Shown here: one piece after another, positions 22,160 through 34,287 of the stretch | Layout: each line of letters starts with the position of its first letter | Numbering within the stretch: the first letter of the stretch is position 1 | Origin: Rhyzopertha dominica | Lineage: Eukaryota > Arthropoda > Insecta > Coleoptera > Bostrichidae | NCBI GenBank assembly: GCA_025024175.1 | Contig: QCXZ01000003.1 | Span: 40,262,257 to 40,326,256 of the forward strand | Length of the DNA: 64,000 nucleotides | Reading direction: 5' to 3' | The notes under the pieces: model-generated | Databases searched by the model: none | What the model saw: only the letters and a program-made list of their open reading frames with translations | Told to the model about the DNA's origin: nothing | Translations under genes and position numbers: made by a program

Positions 22160-23454
22160 ACGGTGATTGCTCTGCATGGACCAGCACTATTTCGTGCTCA
22201 GCTATGAATTGGAAAGCAATAAGTCGGGAGACTCTGCACAGCTTTGAAGCAGCGGTTAAGAGACCAATACACATGGCATATCCGAAAGCCTCGCCTGAAC
22301 TCTTGGAAGAAATGGCAAAGCGAAATTTCATTGATAGCGTCAGAGACGACACGGCAAGGGACGCGATAGATGAATGGAGAAACTACAGTAGGACGATTTC
22401 AAGATGCAGGATCGTCTAGACAAGGCATTACAACAACGCTGATGCTTTATCCAGAAGACCGTGTGGCATGGTCGAGATAAGGACAGTCACCGTCGAGTAA
22501 AGCAAGGAGTGGACGGTTGAAAACGTCCGGAAGGCTCAGCAAGAAGACAACGATATTGGTCCTCCACTTAAGTAGAAATAAGACAACGATCACGGTCTGG
22601 ATGGGTGGAGGTGTCCCCGGAGAGTCCAACCCTAAAGGCGATGTGAGCTGTGAGTCTAGTGGGACATCTGTTGAAGATAGCGTGGGAGAGTGCCGATGGG
22701 AAGCAAGTTACCATGCAGTTAGTAGTGCCCAAGAAGTATGTACCACGGGTGTTAGAAGAGGTGCATAGGGGAGCATCCGGTGGCCACCTAGGAGTAAACA
22801 AGACTGAAAAGTTCGCGGACGAGTTTATTGCGTATACTGTCGATAGGTGTCGCAGGTGATCTACCTGCAACAACAACAACAATACGAATAAAATGATGAA
22901 ACACCATTCGAGAGGATTGCTATCGACGTTAGACCATTTCCAACAACAGACAAAAGCGGTTTCTTGCTAAACTTGTGGAGCGACAAGCACCTTCCTGTTT
23001 CTGTTAGCGTACAGGGTAGCGATCCATGAAACCACGAGAGAGACACCAGCAAGGATACTCTTTGGAAGAAAGCTGATGTTACTATGCGATCTGGAATTTG
23101 GTCAATCAGGGCGCCCCAAGAGGAAGTAACTGATCTGGAAACCCACGGATTGGTGAGATGGAAAATTAAGATTGCGAGTGATTGTGTGAAAGCTCCTTAT
23201 GATACAAGAGCCAGAGGCAGTTTAATGAAAGAGTTCTAGTGTGGCTTTATAATCCACAAAAGAGGAAAAGGTTTTTGTTTAAGTCTTCGACATCCTGGAA
23301 GGGACCTTATAGAGTAGTGAAAGGATTAACAACGTACACGCAGCCAACAGCATTCAGCGCAGCCCAAGATCAAGGATGAAAGTGGTACACTTGCATTGTT
23401 TAAGCGGAAATACGGAAATACCGAGGAATGGAACACTTTTTAAGGAGGGGGTAG
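22160..23454 (+). pseudogene. Ty3/Gypsy gag-pol remnant with internal deletion
   Basis: The gag part at 22204-22419 gives HSFEAAVKRPIHMAYPKASP and MAKRNFIDSVRDDTARDAID, a pattern typical of Gypsy gag (AYP...LA...FIDAL.D). It passes at about 22430 straight into NADALSRRPCG, the sequence that normally ends the RNase H region. Protease and reverse transcriptase have therefore been deleted. Integrase follows: LLKIAWESADGKQVTMQLVV and EEVHRGASGGHLGVNKT (H2C2 zinc region, 22650-22805), FERIAIDV.PFPTTDKSGF (about 22907, core start), and VLVWLYNPQ (about 23233) with YRVVKGL (C-terminal). The end SAAQD...KWYTC corresponds to the SPRSKMKVVH block. A purine tract AAGGAGGGGG at about 23442 precedes the 3' LTR. 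Many stops and frameshifts are present. Confidence 0.85.
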
Positions 23455-23990
23455 TGTTACGATGTGGATCTGACAATGCCTGCGAATTAGACAACCGGAT
23501 CGACACCGATGACTGCGTGATTTTCTAAGGTCATGTTACGCATATTCAATCTATGGAATGTTCGCGAAGTTCGACAGCGACAGCGAGATGTCTCTTCTGG
23601 AAACATAATGAATTTTAGACAGAATACATAAATACTCGGAAAAAGAGCGCGAGGAAATTCAGAATTTGAAAAGCAGTGAAGCAAACGAGATCCAAGCGAA
23701 AGGCTAGCGAAATGGGTGTTTGAGTATTTTAAGTGTTAGTGTGTGCAGAGTTCTGAGTAGTGGTTTACTGAATTAGTAGTGTTGTAATAGTAGTAATAGT
23801 AGTACTCATAATAATAATTAGGCTACTAAATTGATTAGATACTGATAAATAGAAAATCATTTTGAGAAAAGCCTGCTATTCTTAAATCTAATACTATTCT
23901 GATAGTTACTACAAAAAGATTTGGATTATTTGTAACCCTCCATTACAAAAAAGTATCCTTAGTAAAACATAACGCGCTTATCTACCTTTG
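23455..23990 (+). mobile_element. Probable 3' LTR of the Gypsy remnant (right end uncertain)
   Basis: TGTTACGATGTGGATCTGAC begins immediately after the polypurine tract, which is the expected place and form of a Gypsy LTR start. No matching 5' LTR was seen, so the right boundary is a guess based on where sequence composition changes and TGTAACGCC occurs. Treat the end as open. Confidence 0.45.
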
Positions 23991-24889
23991 TAACGCCCCG
24001 TCCATTTCCATTTCATTTTTATCCCTAAGGTAATGTTCATAATGACTGTTTGCTTTAACTTTTATAGTAGGTGTCTCACACCTACGTCTGGAAAACATGG
24101 AAAAGCCAGTCCATGTGTCACTTTACGGAAGCTTTCCTGTGTTTTTGGTATTTGAGAGTGGCATGTGGCATGTAAATGACCCCNTATTATATAACACTAG
24201 CCGTGGATCGCTATTAATCAGTGTCAGCACCAGGATTACGTCTGGAGTTTGGTCTACGCCGTCGAGTCGCTGTAGGCTTATCCATAATTAATGCCAGTTC
24301 ATTGACTGACGTGCCATGAATAGTTTCCGCAAACTTGCAACATTGCCAAAACGCTTAAAATGGGAAGATGAGGTTTACTTCTGTTACCATAGGTTTTAAG
24401 TTTTAGTTATATTTTCAGCTATTTACACTTGCAGTGTAACAACTGTAGGTTAGGAATTGCATGAGTAAAGGGTTTTTCATGTGTATTGCACTGAGAATAG
24501 GCTGGATGTTTCTAAAGTGTGTCATCAAAAACCAGAGCTGGTGTTCAAAATTCCCGACATCAAATCATTTAATATAATAATGAATTAGCTACCATATAGT
24601 CAAAAACTGTGTTACGAAGACAGTATTTCGTTACAAATCTCAATGATGGGATTCACAAAATACAAAAATATAGTTCAAATCAAATGTAAAGCTAAAAAGC
24701 ACATGATATGGAAATACCTGCAAAGTTGTAATGTTTGCAATTAAGGAAGATTATCGCTATTGTAATAATGTTTTTAGAAACTAATTTAACATCAAATCGT
24801 AAAAAGCTCTGGAACTTAATCTGCAAAATATGCAATATATTGTTCCAGCGCTTGTTCTTTTAGATAACATGTTCATTCTTGGAGGTGTA

Positions 24890-25140
24890 TTTTTTATGTT
24901 TGGAAAACCACTCACATTGTTCCAATTCACAACAATGGGAGTAAAATAATTGTGGACAATTATCTTCCCACCTTGACTTGCATCTATGGAAAAGTTTTTG
25001 AGACTATTATCATCAAATATTTATTTAACTCCTACAACCACCTTATGAGTGCTCTGGATATTTATTAAGTGTGTTAAATCTGTCGAAGGCTGTGTTGCGT
25101 TGNAGTAATTTTGGTACATTGATTGTACACTGTCGTTACA
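24890..25140 (+). pseudogene. LINE reverse transcriptase fragment (Jockey/CR1 type)
   Basis: Translation gives WKTTHIVPIHNNGSKIIVDN, then YLPTLTCIYGKVFETIIIKYLF. This is the LINE reverse transcriptase block WK...I.PI.K.G....+.NYRPIS.L....KVFE.II...L. The next block (QHGF..GRST) is only faintly visible and an ambiguous base sits at 25103. Short, stop-containing, dead fragment in the Ddr intron, antisense to the gene. Confidence 0.7.
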
Positions 25141-25144
25141 GCTT

Positions 25145-26285
25145 AATCACAACGGTATGGTCACAACTCCTGAAGGAGTCGCATTCTGTCGATAGTCAAC
25201 AAAAATATGTTTGAAATTTACCTTCTTAAATACTTACACAGTAAAAACTTGTACATCGTCGAGTAATTGTCATATTATATAGTTCTCCGGCATTACCGAA
25301 TTGATAGCAATTTATGATTAAAGTAATTGTCCTTGCTTACTATTATTATTTGATTTATGTGAAATTAATATTTTGCTAATGCTGGTGCTTTGTTGTGGTT
25401 CTTTACTTTTGGTTTTGTTGGCCGTAAATAAATGTTGGGTTAAATATTTTTACCGAACGAACAGAATTCAACAATTTGAATACGTTGTTGTACCTGTTGT
25501 GTACGTGGCCATTTTTTATAAAACAACCATAAAAAGTTTTTTTAATTAAAGCAAATTGTGCGCCTTATTAATTTAAAACAACACAAATTGAGAATATAGT
25601 TTATAGAAACTAGATTATTATCTAATACCTACACAGGGTTTTTATTATTATGATGAACACCACTATAATTATAACTATAGGTAGTTACGGATTCTCGACG
25701 TGCCTGAAAGGTGAATATGTAGAATAAATAATAGCCACGATTTCCTGGATAATAAAGCCCTCCCGTATAATACATAAGTATATACCGAGATATAATAAGA
25801 ATATGCACTTATTTTTTGTATGACGATGACTAAACTTTCCTTTTTGATCTCTGATTTTATTTTCTTTATTTAGTTTTTGTAATATCTGCTGTGTAAAACT
25901 GCTTGCGGAACATGTACTAGTAAGCATGATGAAGCTAATTTTATGCGACACTGATTTGGTTTCGTTATATGCAAATTAATATTTATTGTATTCAATATTC
26001 TGATCAATTTTTTATTTAGTTATTCGTTTTAGCTTGAAACCTAATTCGATTCACTTCGACCAATGCGATTTTCTTATTGAACAGATAAATCCATATAAAA
26101 ATACCGATTCGAATCTATATATCCATTTTTTGCCCAGGCCTAGTCGTGACAATAACAGATGAATCTTCATTTAAAATTTAAAGATCGTTCCTTAATATTA
26201 TGTAGCTAGTAAAGAATAAATAAAGCGAAATCAATAATCTACAATCTATATCGACAACTGAGAAGATATACTTGAGATAGATTAG
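25145..26285. other. Intron sequence, nothing specific recognised
   Basis: Very AT-rich Ddr intron up to the donor of the exon at 26291. An 88-codon minus-strand frame (25685-25951) has no recognisable domain. Confidence 0.5.
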
Positions 26286-26290
26286 CTCAC

Positions 26291-26438
26291 CTTCGTATAG
26301 ACATCCAAGAAGCTCCAATCTCATGCATACCGTCCTTCTATGCACGCTGTACGGCAGCACCCTTATCTTGCTGGCGAAGATGACGGGCATCAGTCTCTGG
26401 CTCTCGACAGTCGAGGTATCGCTGTTCCCTCTTAAAAT
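26291..26438 (-). CDS. Ddr: Discoidin domain receptor, exon ending the discoidin domain
   Basis: Encodes ILRGNSDTSTVESQRLMP, then VIFASKIRVLPYSVHRRTVC and MRLELLGCLYE. This is the last third of the DDR discoidin (F5/8 type C-like) domain, with the vertebrate pattern P..ASKIRF.P.....TVC.RVEL.GC. TVC and LGC carry the cysteines that in human DDR1 bond to the WCP cysteine and to an N-terminal cysteine; WCP is present in the exon at 36191. The acceptor is CTTGCAG at 26439 and the donor GAAG|GTGAGC at 26290. The exon begins on a codon boundary, as the exon at 36191 ends, and leaves one base that completes Asp in the exon at 11717. Length is 148 nt. Confidence 0.93.
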
Positions 26439-27167
26439 CTGCAAGCGTTATCGGTACATTAGCACCGTTGTGTTGGCTGTCAGGTGGTAGGCTACATTGT
26501 GCTGACGTTTACGCTACAACGGGCGCTAACATGACGTTCCAGGGTGAGGCGTCATACCCTAAGACGAACATTCGTTTCGTTTACTTTTCATGGCGCTTTT
26601 AGATTAGTCGGATTTGAAAATGCATTTTTATTAACACTTTGGTACCCGTAGAGTTATATACCGTATTTTCTTGGCAATTTAGACTAATATATTTTACCAT
26701 TTAGAAAATCAGGCTGTTGATTTTTTCACGTATGCGTTTTGGAATGGATAATAAGACGTGGATTTAGTANTTAGTGAGGTAAAAAATACGCACACTCTGC
26801 CTAGTTAAGCGATCCTACCTTTCTCGCACCAAAATTAAGAAACATTTTCAGTGAAAAATAATTTTGCCATATTTAGTGACAACACTAAGTGTATTTAAAG
26901 ATAAAACATCTGTAACGTATATATCAAAAGACCTTTACTTTCAGAACCATATATTGGAATTAAGGTAGCAACGAAATTTTATTTTATTTTAAACACCTTT
27001 GTGATTATAACTCATTTAATCGTCAACTTTATGAACTGATTTAAAAAATCTACGGCTACCACGCTTAGATCAAGAACTACTTATACTTTATTTTTTAATC
27101 ATACTAAGTATTTAGTTAATATGAAATATAATACTGTTCTATTTTGCTTTCTAGAAATACATATATA

Positions 27168-27430
27168 GGACCATGGCGTTCTCCATTACGGATTATTCCG
27201 AAGAAAGGGAAAAGTGGGACATAGTCTTTGATTATCGCAAATTGAATGCAATCGGTAACAAATATCAAATTCCAAATATTCTTGAAATTTCAGATTAAGG
27301 AAACTGTAATACTTTATTAGGCTTCGAGATGCTTCAAAAACTTTTTCCGCAAGTGAAGTGCCTGTCGGGCTTAAAAACGTCCCAGCGATGTTTCAACGTC
27401 TCATAGGCAATATAAAATTTGCATAAAGCG
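27168..27430 (+). pseudogene. Gypsy reverse transcriptase fragment
   Basis: GPWRSPLRIIPKKGK, then in another frame VFDYRKLNAIGNKYQIPNI, then VGLKNVPAMFQRLIGNI. These are successive blocks of Ty3/Gypsy reverse transcriptase (PW.SP...V.KK; V.DYR.LN..T..D.YPIP.I; PFGL.NAP.TFQRLM). The segment between the second and third block is shortened, and frames change at least twice. Dead fragment in the long Ddr intron, antisense to Ddr. Confidence 0.82.
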
Positions 27431-27965
27431 GTATAATTATCTTTTAGCTAATTATCGAAAAGAGCGCTGGTTAAAAATTATTGAGAAAAATCGATAAAAA
27501 GATCTGCCTGCTGAACTATTATACATAAAGCATCAGAGCGAAACAAAATTACTCTTAGTGGAAAAGAGATTTAATTTTTATTTTTGTTTAGGTTAGGGAA
27601 TATTAAATATTGCTTTGATCAGTTCGTCTTCACGTGTGAATAATTTACAACAAGAATGGGTTATTTATTAGTGTCGTATTTACAAAGCAAAATTAATATT
27701 TTTAATTGAAATTATGAAAAATGAATTGTAAGAATCTTGAATATTTCCAGTTGTCAGAATCTTTTGGTAGCGAACATGACTCTTCACGTTGCCGCCACAA
27801 TTGCTATACGTAGTAAGTAATGCGAATACTTAATAAAAATATGAAGCTATCTTGTTGATGTTCATTGAATAAAGTTACTATATTGACCAAATGGAGTAAA
27901 CGAAGTTTAATATTTATAATGTGTTGGAGTTATCGGAAAAGCAGGCTCATTTAAACAGAAAAAGT

Positions 27966-28155
27966 AAGTCGCTGCGGTCGGGACTCGAACCCGAATTTCG
28001 GCATGGTTGCCAATCTGACAAAAAATTGTAAAGAAACAGATTGAACCCAGCGAGTATTATGTAAATTTTACCGTAATATACATAATATGCAACCAACCAA
28101 TACCAGAGATTCGTTCTGCAGATTCGGGTTCGAGTCCCGACGACATGGAGCTACT
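27966..28155. repeat. Two tRNA T-arm sequences in inverted orientation
   Basis: TCGGGTTCGAGTCCCGA, a perfect T-stem, loop and pol III B-box, occurs on the plus strand at about 28126 and as its reverse complement at about 27978. The plus-strand copy is followed by CGACATGGAGCTAC and a T run. The complete A-box, anticodon arm and acceptor pairing are not found, so this is not a functional tRNA gene. It is probably the tRNA-derived part of SINEs inserted head to head. Confidence 0.55.
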
Positions 28156-28245
28156 TTTTTATTACAATCATTATACAGGCGAAATACAAAATACTTTAGC
28201 TATATTTATTTCATAGGGTTGCATTTAGAAATTTATATAATTTAA

Positions 28246-28330
28246 AATGCATGTCTATGCTGTGCTGTCTACACCTCAACCAACTGCAGATAGTACTATT
28301 TCGCTGACAGATGGCATTGCCATCCTAATT
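28246..28330 (-). repeat. Second copy of the ribozyme-bearing repeat seen at 20030-20118
   Basis: TCTATGCTGTGCTGTCTACA and CAACCAACTGCAGATAGTAC, followed by TATTTCGCTG, parallel 20037-20095. The minus strand retains CAGCGAAATAG, but CUGANGA and half of stem II are replaced, so only the 3' half of the hammerhead survives. It confirms that the motif at 20069 belongs to a dispersed repeat. Confidence 0.5.
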
Positions 28331-28339
28331 TCTTATTTT

Positions 28340-29240
28340 TATATAATTTGTTTGTGTCTTTTTAATTAGATAGTTAATTTCGAATAATTTAAGACATTTT
28401 ACATTAATAACAGAATATTTCAACAAACGGATGCACCCAATTGCCAAATTTTATTAATAGGAAGAAAACAGTACCACCTGTTACTAACAAAGAAGTAGGA
28501 ATACTAATTGTAATGCAATGTAAGACTCAAAGCTGACCATAACTTCAAAAGTTTGTACGAAAGAATGGTGTATTCCCACTTGGACAGGTTTGATTTCGCA
28601 GCTGAAAAATTTTAAGTTATGGATGGCGCTTGCATATACAACTGGCATGGACACTAAAAAGCATTCGTCGTCAAAACAGTTTATGTATGAAAAATGTAGT
28701 ATGTCATCAAAATTGTTGGTCATCCAAGTTAGCTGTGAAGAGCTAAGTACAAAATAAGTGATTGCTGATCATTAATTTATGAGGCAGTGGAGTGATCAGT
28801 TTAGGCTGGATACGATTATATTGTGCTAGAATTTTATGATAAAAAATATTTAAGCAAATACGGACACGCTATTTTGAAGCCAAATATTTTACCAACCTCA
28901 ACTATGCTAGTGGGAACGGCATTTGACACGACACGACTTTAGCTGCAAGTTAACCACCTCGTCTATCAGATATTTAAGATGGACCTGTCTACGTCAAACT
29001 TATGGATGTATCAAAGATGTAGCCGTCAGGGATTTTATTTTATTGGTTTAATAGCTATAAGACAATGGATAGAAGTTTAAAACTAAAAAAACGCATAACT
29101 TGTGTTTTTAACAGAATTTAATAATCAGTTTCAGCATAAAATGTGTAAGAAATTATATAGCCTTAACCGATCACCTTGTAGACAATTTTACGTTTACGTT
29201 TACACTACTGAGGAGATTAGAGGGGATATTAAAGCAGCTC
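28340..29240. other. Intron sequence, nothing specific recognised
   Basis: AT-rich intron. A 79-codon minus-strand frame (28484-28723) has no recognisable domain and no splice phase compatible with its Ddr neighbours. Confidence 0.45.
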
Positions 29241-29255
29241 CATCTGTGTTATAGA

Positions 29256-30353
29256 TAGAGGTGGGAATAACGGTTACTCGTGTGGAACGTTCAATAGCGT
29301 TCCGTTCCAGAAATGTAACGTTCCAAAATAACGTTATTTTTTGGAACGATGTATTTCTCAGTGTTACGCAGTTGCGTGGTTGCGTGCCCGTTTTGTACTC
29401 AATCTTTCACAGTTAAAGAGAAGGGCGGGTATTTAACAAATTAGATCTATTGTATTGCACTTTGATTTGTTTATATTTATCATACAATTTTATATAATAT
29501 AATCTGGTAACGCTAAAGTAGTTGCCTAGTAACGGCCTTTGCAGGAATGAGGTGTGTACATTAATCATCTCATCATTTTGTCGTAAGTTTCAGGTACAGA
29601 CAATCAGATCTTGTCTGTAGGACACAATACAAAAAAATAAGTTTGTTAACAATAAGTTAGTGCAAACAGTTACATTTAGTTCATAGTCATCTTATTTTAT
29701 TTCTTGTTAGAAGTTCGCTATGAACTAAATTTTATAAGTTAAAGTTCTTTGCATTTACGGATTTTTTGTTATTTCAATGAGAGATGCTTTTTCGTTTNCC
29801 AATAGGTACCTATATATTCTTATTAGTATTTTCTGCTTTNTATTTATTTACACTTAAGTTTATATTTTGTTATTTTTATACATAAATAAAGAACTTGAGN
29901 GTTTTGTTAATCAATTCGATTAATTANATACTGACGCTATCAAATACATAACTACTAGACCCCTATTNATTATTATATCANTTTCTATAANAAACACTTC
30001 TCAACATTTTAGTCATCATCAATTGCATAAGTAACCTAATTTACTTAAAAAAAAACCTTGCTGCTGAACAAACCTATCGTATCGTCGTTAACGATTGTGT
30101 TTCCCATTATCCCATTAGTTCTTTTCACGTTTCTCGTGCGGTTCTACGTTCCGATTTACTAGTACACATTATTCGTGGTCGCCGTTTTTCGTACCACGTC
30201 GTTTCCGACCTTGAGTCAGCTTGCTGCATGACTGCGTTGCGCTGTTATGACGTTCCAAATATAACGAGTTCCGTGCACAGTTGGGAACGTTACGTTCCGT
30301 TATTAAATAATAACGTTCCAAAATAACGTTACTAAAATAACGACCCATCTGTA
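29256..30353. mobile_element. Non-autonomous hAT transposon with perfect 8-bp target duplication
   Basis: GTTATAGA at 29248-29255 and 30354-30361 is an exact 8-bp target-site duplication. The element begins TAGAGGTGGGAATAACG and ends CGACCCATCTGTA, whose complement starts TACAGATGGG; this is the C-A-G-x-G-G-T-G-G-G type end of hAT elements. AACGTTCC-containing subterminal motifs are repeated near both ends (29290-29345 and 30250-30330). No transposase is visible in 1.1 kb. Several ambiguous bases occur at 29800-30000. Confidence 0.85.
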
Positions 30354-30439
30354 GTTATAGAAAGTACATAACATTGCACTGCGCACTGTAAAGATTACTG
30401 GGCTGCTAAAAGCTTTGCACATTTTCAGTCCAAGTTTTG

Positions 30440-30790
30440 GAGCGTGGCGCTAATCCTAAAAGCTTGTGTTGCACCTACAACCGGATACGAGGTCGGTGCT
30501 TTGTTAAAATATGATGCCCGGGCAAGAAAAGCTACTGACGTCATAGCGTGTCACTGGAGATACGCCGGATGTGCATGGCACGCTAACTGAACTGACGACA
30601 GTGTCTTTTGTGCATTCTAAATTCGAAACAGGGGCGCTCGAGGATGCTAATTAATTAGGATGAAACGGGGCGACGTATCAGCTTCGGTGAATATAGCATA
30701 ATTACCGCATTTATACCGTACGATCCAGGGATTTAGGATTCAAGTGGCATTTACGGGAAAACGCAGGCAGGGGAAAAGGTTAAAGTGGAG
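30440..30790. other. Base-balanced unique block with a CRE palindrome
   Basis: Complex sequence of moderate GC within the 9.8-kb Ddr intron, with TGACGTCA (30536-30543), a perfect cAMP-response-type bZIP site, and no repeat signature. Candidate intronic enhancer by composition and motif only. Confidence 0.25.
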
Positions 30791-30799
30791 TCATGGTTT

Positions 30800-32210
30800 A
30801 AGCTTAAATTTCTAGTTTAGTCTAACACGATTTTTGTATGTATGAAGTGTGTATTCTAGCGAAATGGCTTTTATTGTGTTTAATAGGTAAAGCATGTTCA
30901 ATTTACATGTTTTTAATTTCACAATATTCTGTATATCAAAATTCTAAAAAAACCCACCGGAAACAAAAATATGGGCATTGATTGAACGGCTATTATTATA
31001 TGGCCCGGGTGCCAAAGACTACGTTATGGAATGAAGGCCATAGAATTTGAATGTTTAGCACTGAGTATTTAAGATCATGCCATTTGGGAAGAACATATAC
31101 AGTAGAAAATAAGTTTATAAATGAAAAATTTTGAATGGAAATAGTGATTCAAGATCTAGGGATTTCATTTACCTTTAGATATTTTTAACATCCTTAGAAT
31201 AGACGCGTCAGTGAGAATGTTAGACTACTTATCGCACCTCACTAATTGCAAATTAATAAGTATCCAAAGATATCTTTGCACAATCTTTTAGAGGTTAGGT
31301 TTTGGTTTGCCTTTTCGGCTCTATATTTGTTTTGTGAGGTTACTGCGTATAGTATTGAAAATATATAATCTCTGCAAAAATAGTAAGTACACCACAATGA
31401 ATAGCTGTTACTAAGCAAGGTGTATTTGAATATATGATAGGTCTTTATAAAATCTTAACTAAGGATCAAAATATCATGTGGACCGTAGTAGTCACCATTC
31501 CCATAACACAGTCCCATAATATCCTCATTCAAAGTTTCTCCAGTGTTATATGGTCAGTCCTGTACCATATTTGAGTACCATACTGATGCATAGTCTAAGA
31601 AACACGATTTCCAAGTATAAATATAGTTCTTTCATGAAATGCGAAGCAAAAGGACATGAAAATAAGAGGAATCTGAAAGTGAATAGACACAATATAACAG
31701 GATCAAAAAGACAGTAAATCCAGAAGGTTTGAGAATAGGTCAACTGCAGCCTACACTCTTACAATCCGTTATAAATGGGAGAGAACCAAGTATTTATATG
31801 TATTTTTTCACCTGGGAAGGATTACCAACGAAAAACCAGCTTTTATTTCCTTTCATCACTCTTACTTTGTAATTTTTTTTACAACCGTTCAAACGTGGAA
31901 GTAAATCACTAAATAAGTGAAGCACTAGTAGCACTAGTAAAAAGTAAAACCATTATAATTAGGGAGACTAGAAATACGTAAGTATTAATACCCATACCGC
32001 AGGATTTGTAAGTAGAACGACCAACTAAGCAACAGGCAATAAATAAATAGGTGTTTTTTCAGTCAAGACTATCCTTTACAGCAACAGAAACTCAACGCAA
32101 CCGAAAGAATACGAAACGGGTGTACATAAGAAATCACACAATTGTGATACAGTAAATCTTTTTAAGCACACTGGCTCATATACGGAGAGGATATTACCAA
32201 ACAAGAAAAC
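30800..32210. other. Intron sequence, nothing specific recognised
   Basis: AT-rich intron. Small open frames such as 31546-31743 (-) have no recognisable domain. Confidence 0.45.
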
Positions 32211-32219
32211 AAAAACGCT

Positions 32220-34075
32220 ACAAGAGAAATGAGAAGCAAAGCTGTGAATTACATTAAACAAAGAAGAAATTGTTAAAGAACTACGACTAAAATACAATTC
32301 AATGACAAGGGCCAACAGAATTCCGGCGCTTTTAAACGACCTCGAACAAGATGGTTTCTGGGGAAAACAAGAAATCATAACGGTAAGAATAGAAATGTTG
32401 CACAAGTAAATATTAATCCACATGAAAAGGGGGTCACAACAACATTCTAACCGGATGAACGCGGATGATACTGAGGAATAAATAAATATTATCTACAGAC
32501 TTCAAGGAGGAGTAAGAAAAATCCAATTCAGACATAACCATCCCCTCGGCAGATGAAGGTAACGTCACTGTAGTCCTTAATACTTCCGGTTATGTGGATA
32601 GAATCAACAATCTTTTGCAAGATGGGTCATACACTCCTAACTCGTATGACCCGACTCCAAGAATTGAAAAAGAACTTAATTCGATGCTTAGGAATCCAGC
32701 AGTACCTCAAGCTATAAGGAAAAAGCTAGCTCCAAAGGAATCGATACCCCATGGTCTATATATGGTCTTCCAAAAATTCATAAAAAAGAATTTCCACTTA
32801 TGCCCATTGTCAGTACTATTAACTCACCCACTTACAATATCGCCAAGTTCTTAGCGAATCTTTTGAAGGACTACACAGGGAAAACATCTTCACATGTCCT
32901 CAATTCCAAATATTTCGTAAATATTCTATCCGAACTCACCCTCGACCTGATGAGTTTCGACGTGACGTTTACAAAAGTTCAAATTCCAGAATCCGTGATG
33001 ATCATCCGTTAACTATTATTCCGGGACAATCAGCATGATATGTTCGCAGACTTGGCAGAAAAATGTATTACTTCTAAGTATTTCACATTTCATGGTTAAT
33101 TCTACCGACACGTTTCAGCTACACCCATCGGTTCCCCATTGTCACCAGTAATTGTCAACATATTCATGGAAGCCTTTCAACAAATAGCTTTAGAGTCGAG
33201 TCATCAGACCTGAAGCCAAAAATCTGGCTTCGTTGTCGACAACACCTTCATTATATGGCCTTATGGCTTCAACACTCCAACAATCTTCTTAGATCACCTT
33301 AATTCTCAACATTCTGATATAAAATTCACGATGGAAATCGAAAGCAATAATTCTCTCCCATTTTTGCTGTCCTTGTCACTCGTCCACCGGATGGTCGTTT
33401 GGGCTACTCTGTCTATCGCAAAGCCACTCACACAGATCGGTACTTGCATGCGTCTTCTCATCACCAGACGTCACAAAAATGTTCTGTCCTAAATTCTCTT
33501 GTTTACCGCGCTATATCAATTTCTGAATTGGTCAAACATCGAAGTAAATTGCAACACTTACGCATCAGTCTGGTTAACAACGGGTATAATAACAGTAAGA
33601 TACAATTTGCAATTAATCGTCATCTTTACCCCAAATTCAAACTAACTCTCGAACCCCTAAATTATAGAACGACTGCTTTACATCCCTATGTTCAAGGTGT
33701 CAAGAACAGAATTGGCAAAACTCTTAAAAAAGAACTCATCCGTACTATCTTCCAGTCCCCTTCGAAAATGTCACAGATCCTTCCATCTCCAAAAAGCAAA
33801 ATAAATCCTTCATCTTCTAGAGGTATTTACAGCATCCTTTGTTCGTGTGCCGCCGTATATATCAGCGAAACTGGTAGATCTATTAAAACCAGGCTTAATG
33901 AACATAAACCTGCATAAAATAGTTTTTTTTTACACTCAGTAGTAGCCGAACATCAGCATGAAACCGGTCACAATATTTTGTTTGATAATCTGTCAGTTCT
34001 AGTGAAAGTCCCTTTTTCCACAACCCGAAAATTCCGAGAAGCCATAGAAATCCCAATAATCTAAACCGCGAAGAC
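32220..34075 (+). pseudogene. Penelope-like element: reverse transcriptase and GIY-YIG endonuclease, decayed
   Basis: The best preserved element here. In order: GYVDRINNLLQDGSYTPNSY (about 32590); LPKIHKKEF plus MPIVSTINSPTYNIAKFLAN (about 32770-32860); LDLMSFDVT (catalytic Asp, about 32945); FTFHG, then TPIGSPLSPVIVNIFMEAF (about 33125-33180). The family YVDD box reads VVDN (about 33230), and then comes KFTMEIESNNSLPFL (about 33325). A 172-codon open frame (33399-33917) follows, with GYSVYRKATHTDRYLHASSH and a C-terminal GIYSILCSC...VYISETGRS and RLNEHKP, the GIY-YIG nuclease that Penelope-like retroelements use for integration. VAEHQHETGHNILFDN continues in another frame. At least four frame changes and the altered YVDD show it is inactive. 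The first 300 bp (RANRIPALLNDLEQDGF) may belong to a different element. Confidence 0.9.
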
Positions 34076-34287
34076 GGTTTTCATCTCTCCACTATTTTGC
34101 ACCCAATCACCCAACGGCTATCCCCACTTTCACAATTTTCCCACCTATGCTGTCCAACCACTTTCGTAACGCCAAGTACAACGATATCCATTGTTTTCAT
34201 GAGCTTTCCTCCTTGTGATATGGCATGGTTCAGTTTTGACGTGTTTCTCGCGTTGGGTTTGTACCATATTCCATACTCCTTATTCCT

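Noticed and set aside
27966..28155. A functional tRNA gene
   Set aside because: Only T-arms are present; there is no A-box, anticodon arm or acceptor pairing.
28283..28325. Hammerhead on the minus strand
   Set aside because: GAAA and part of stem II remain, but the CUGANGA core is absent; recorded only as a related repeat copy.
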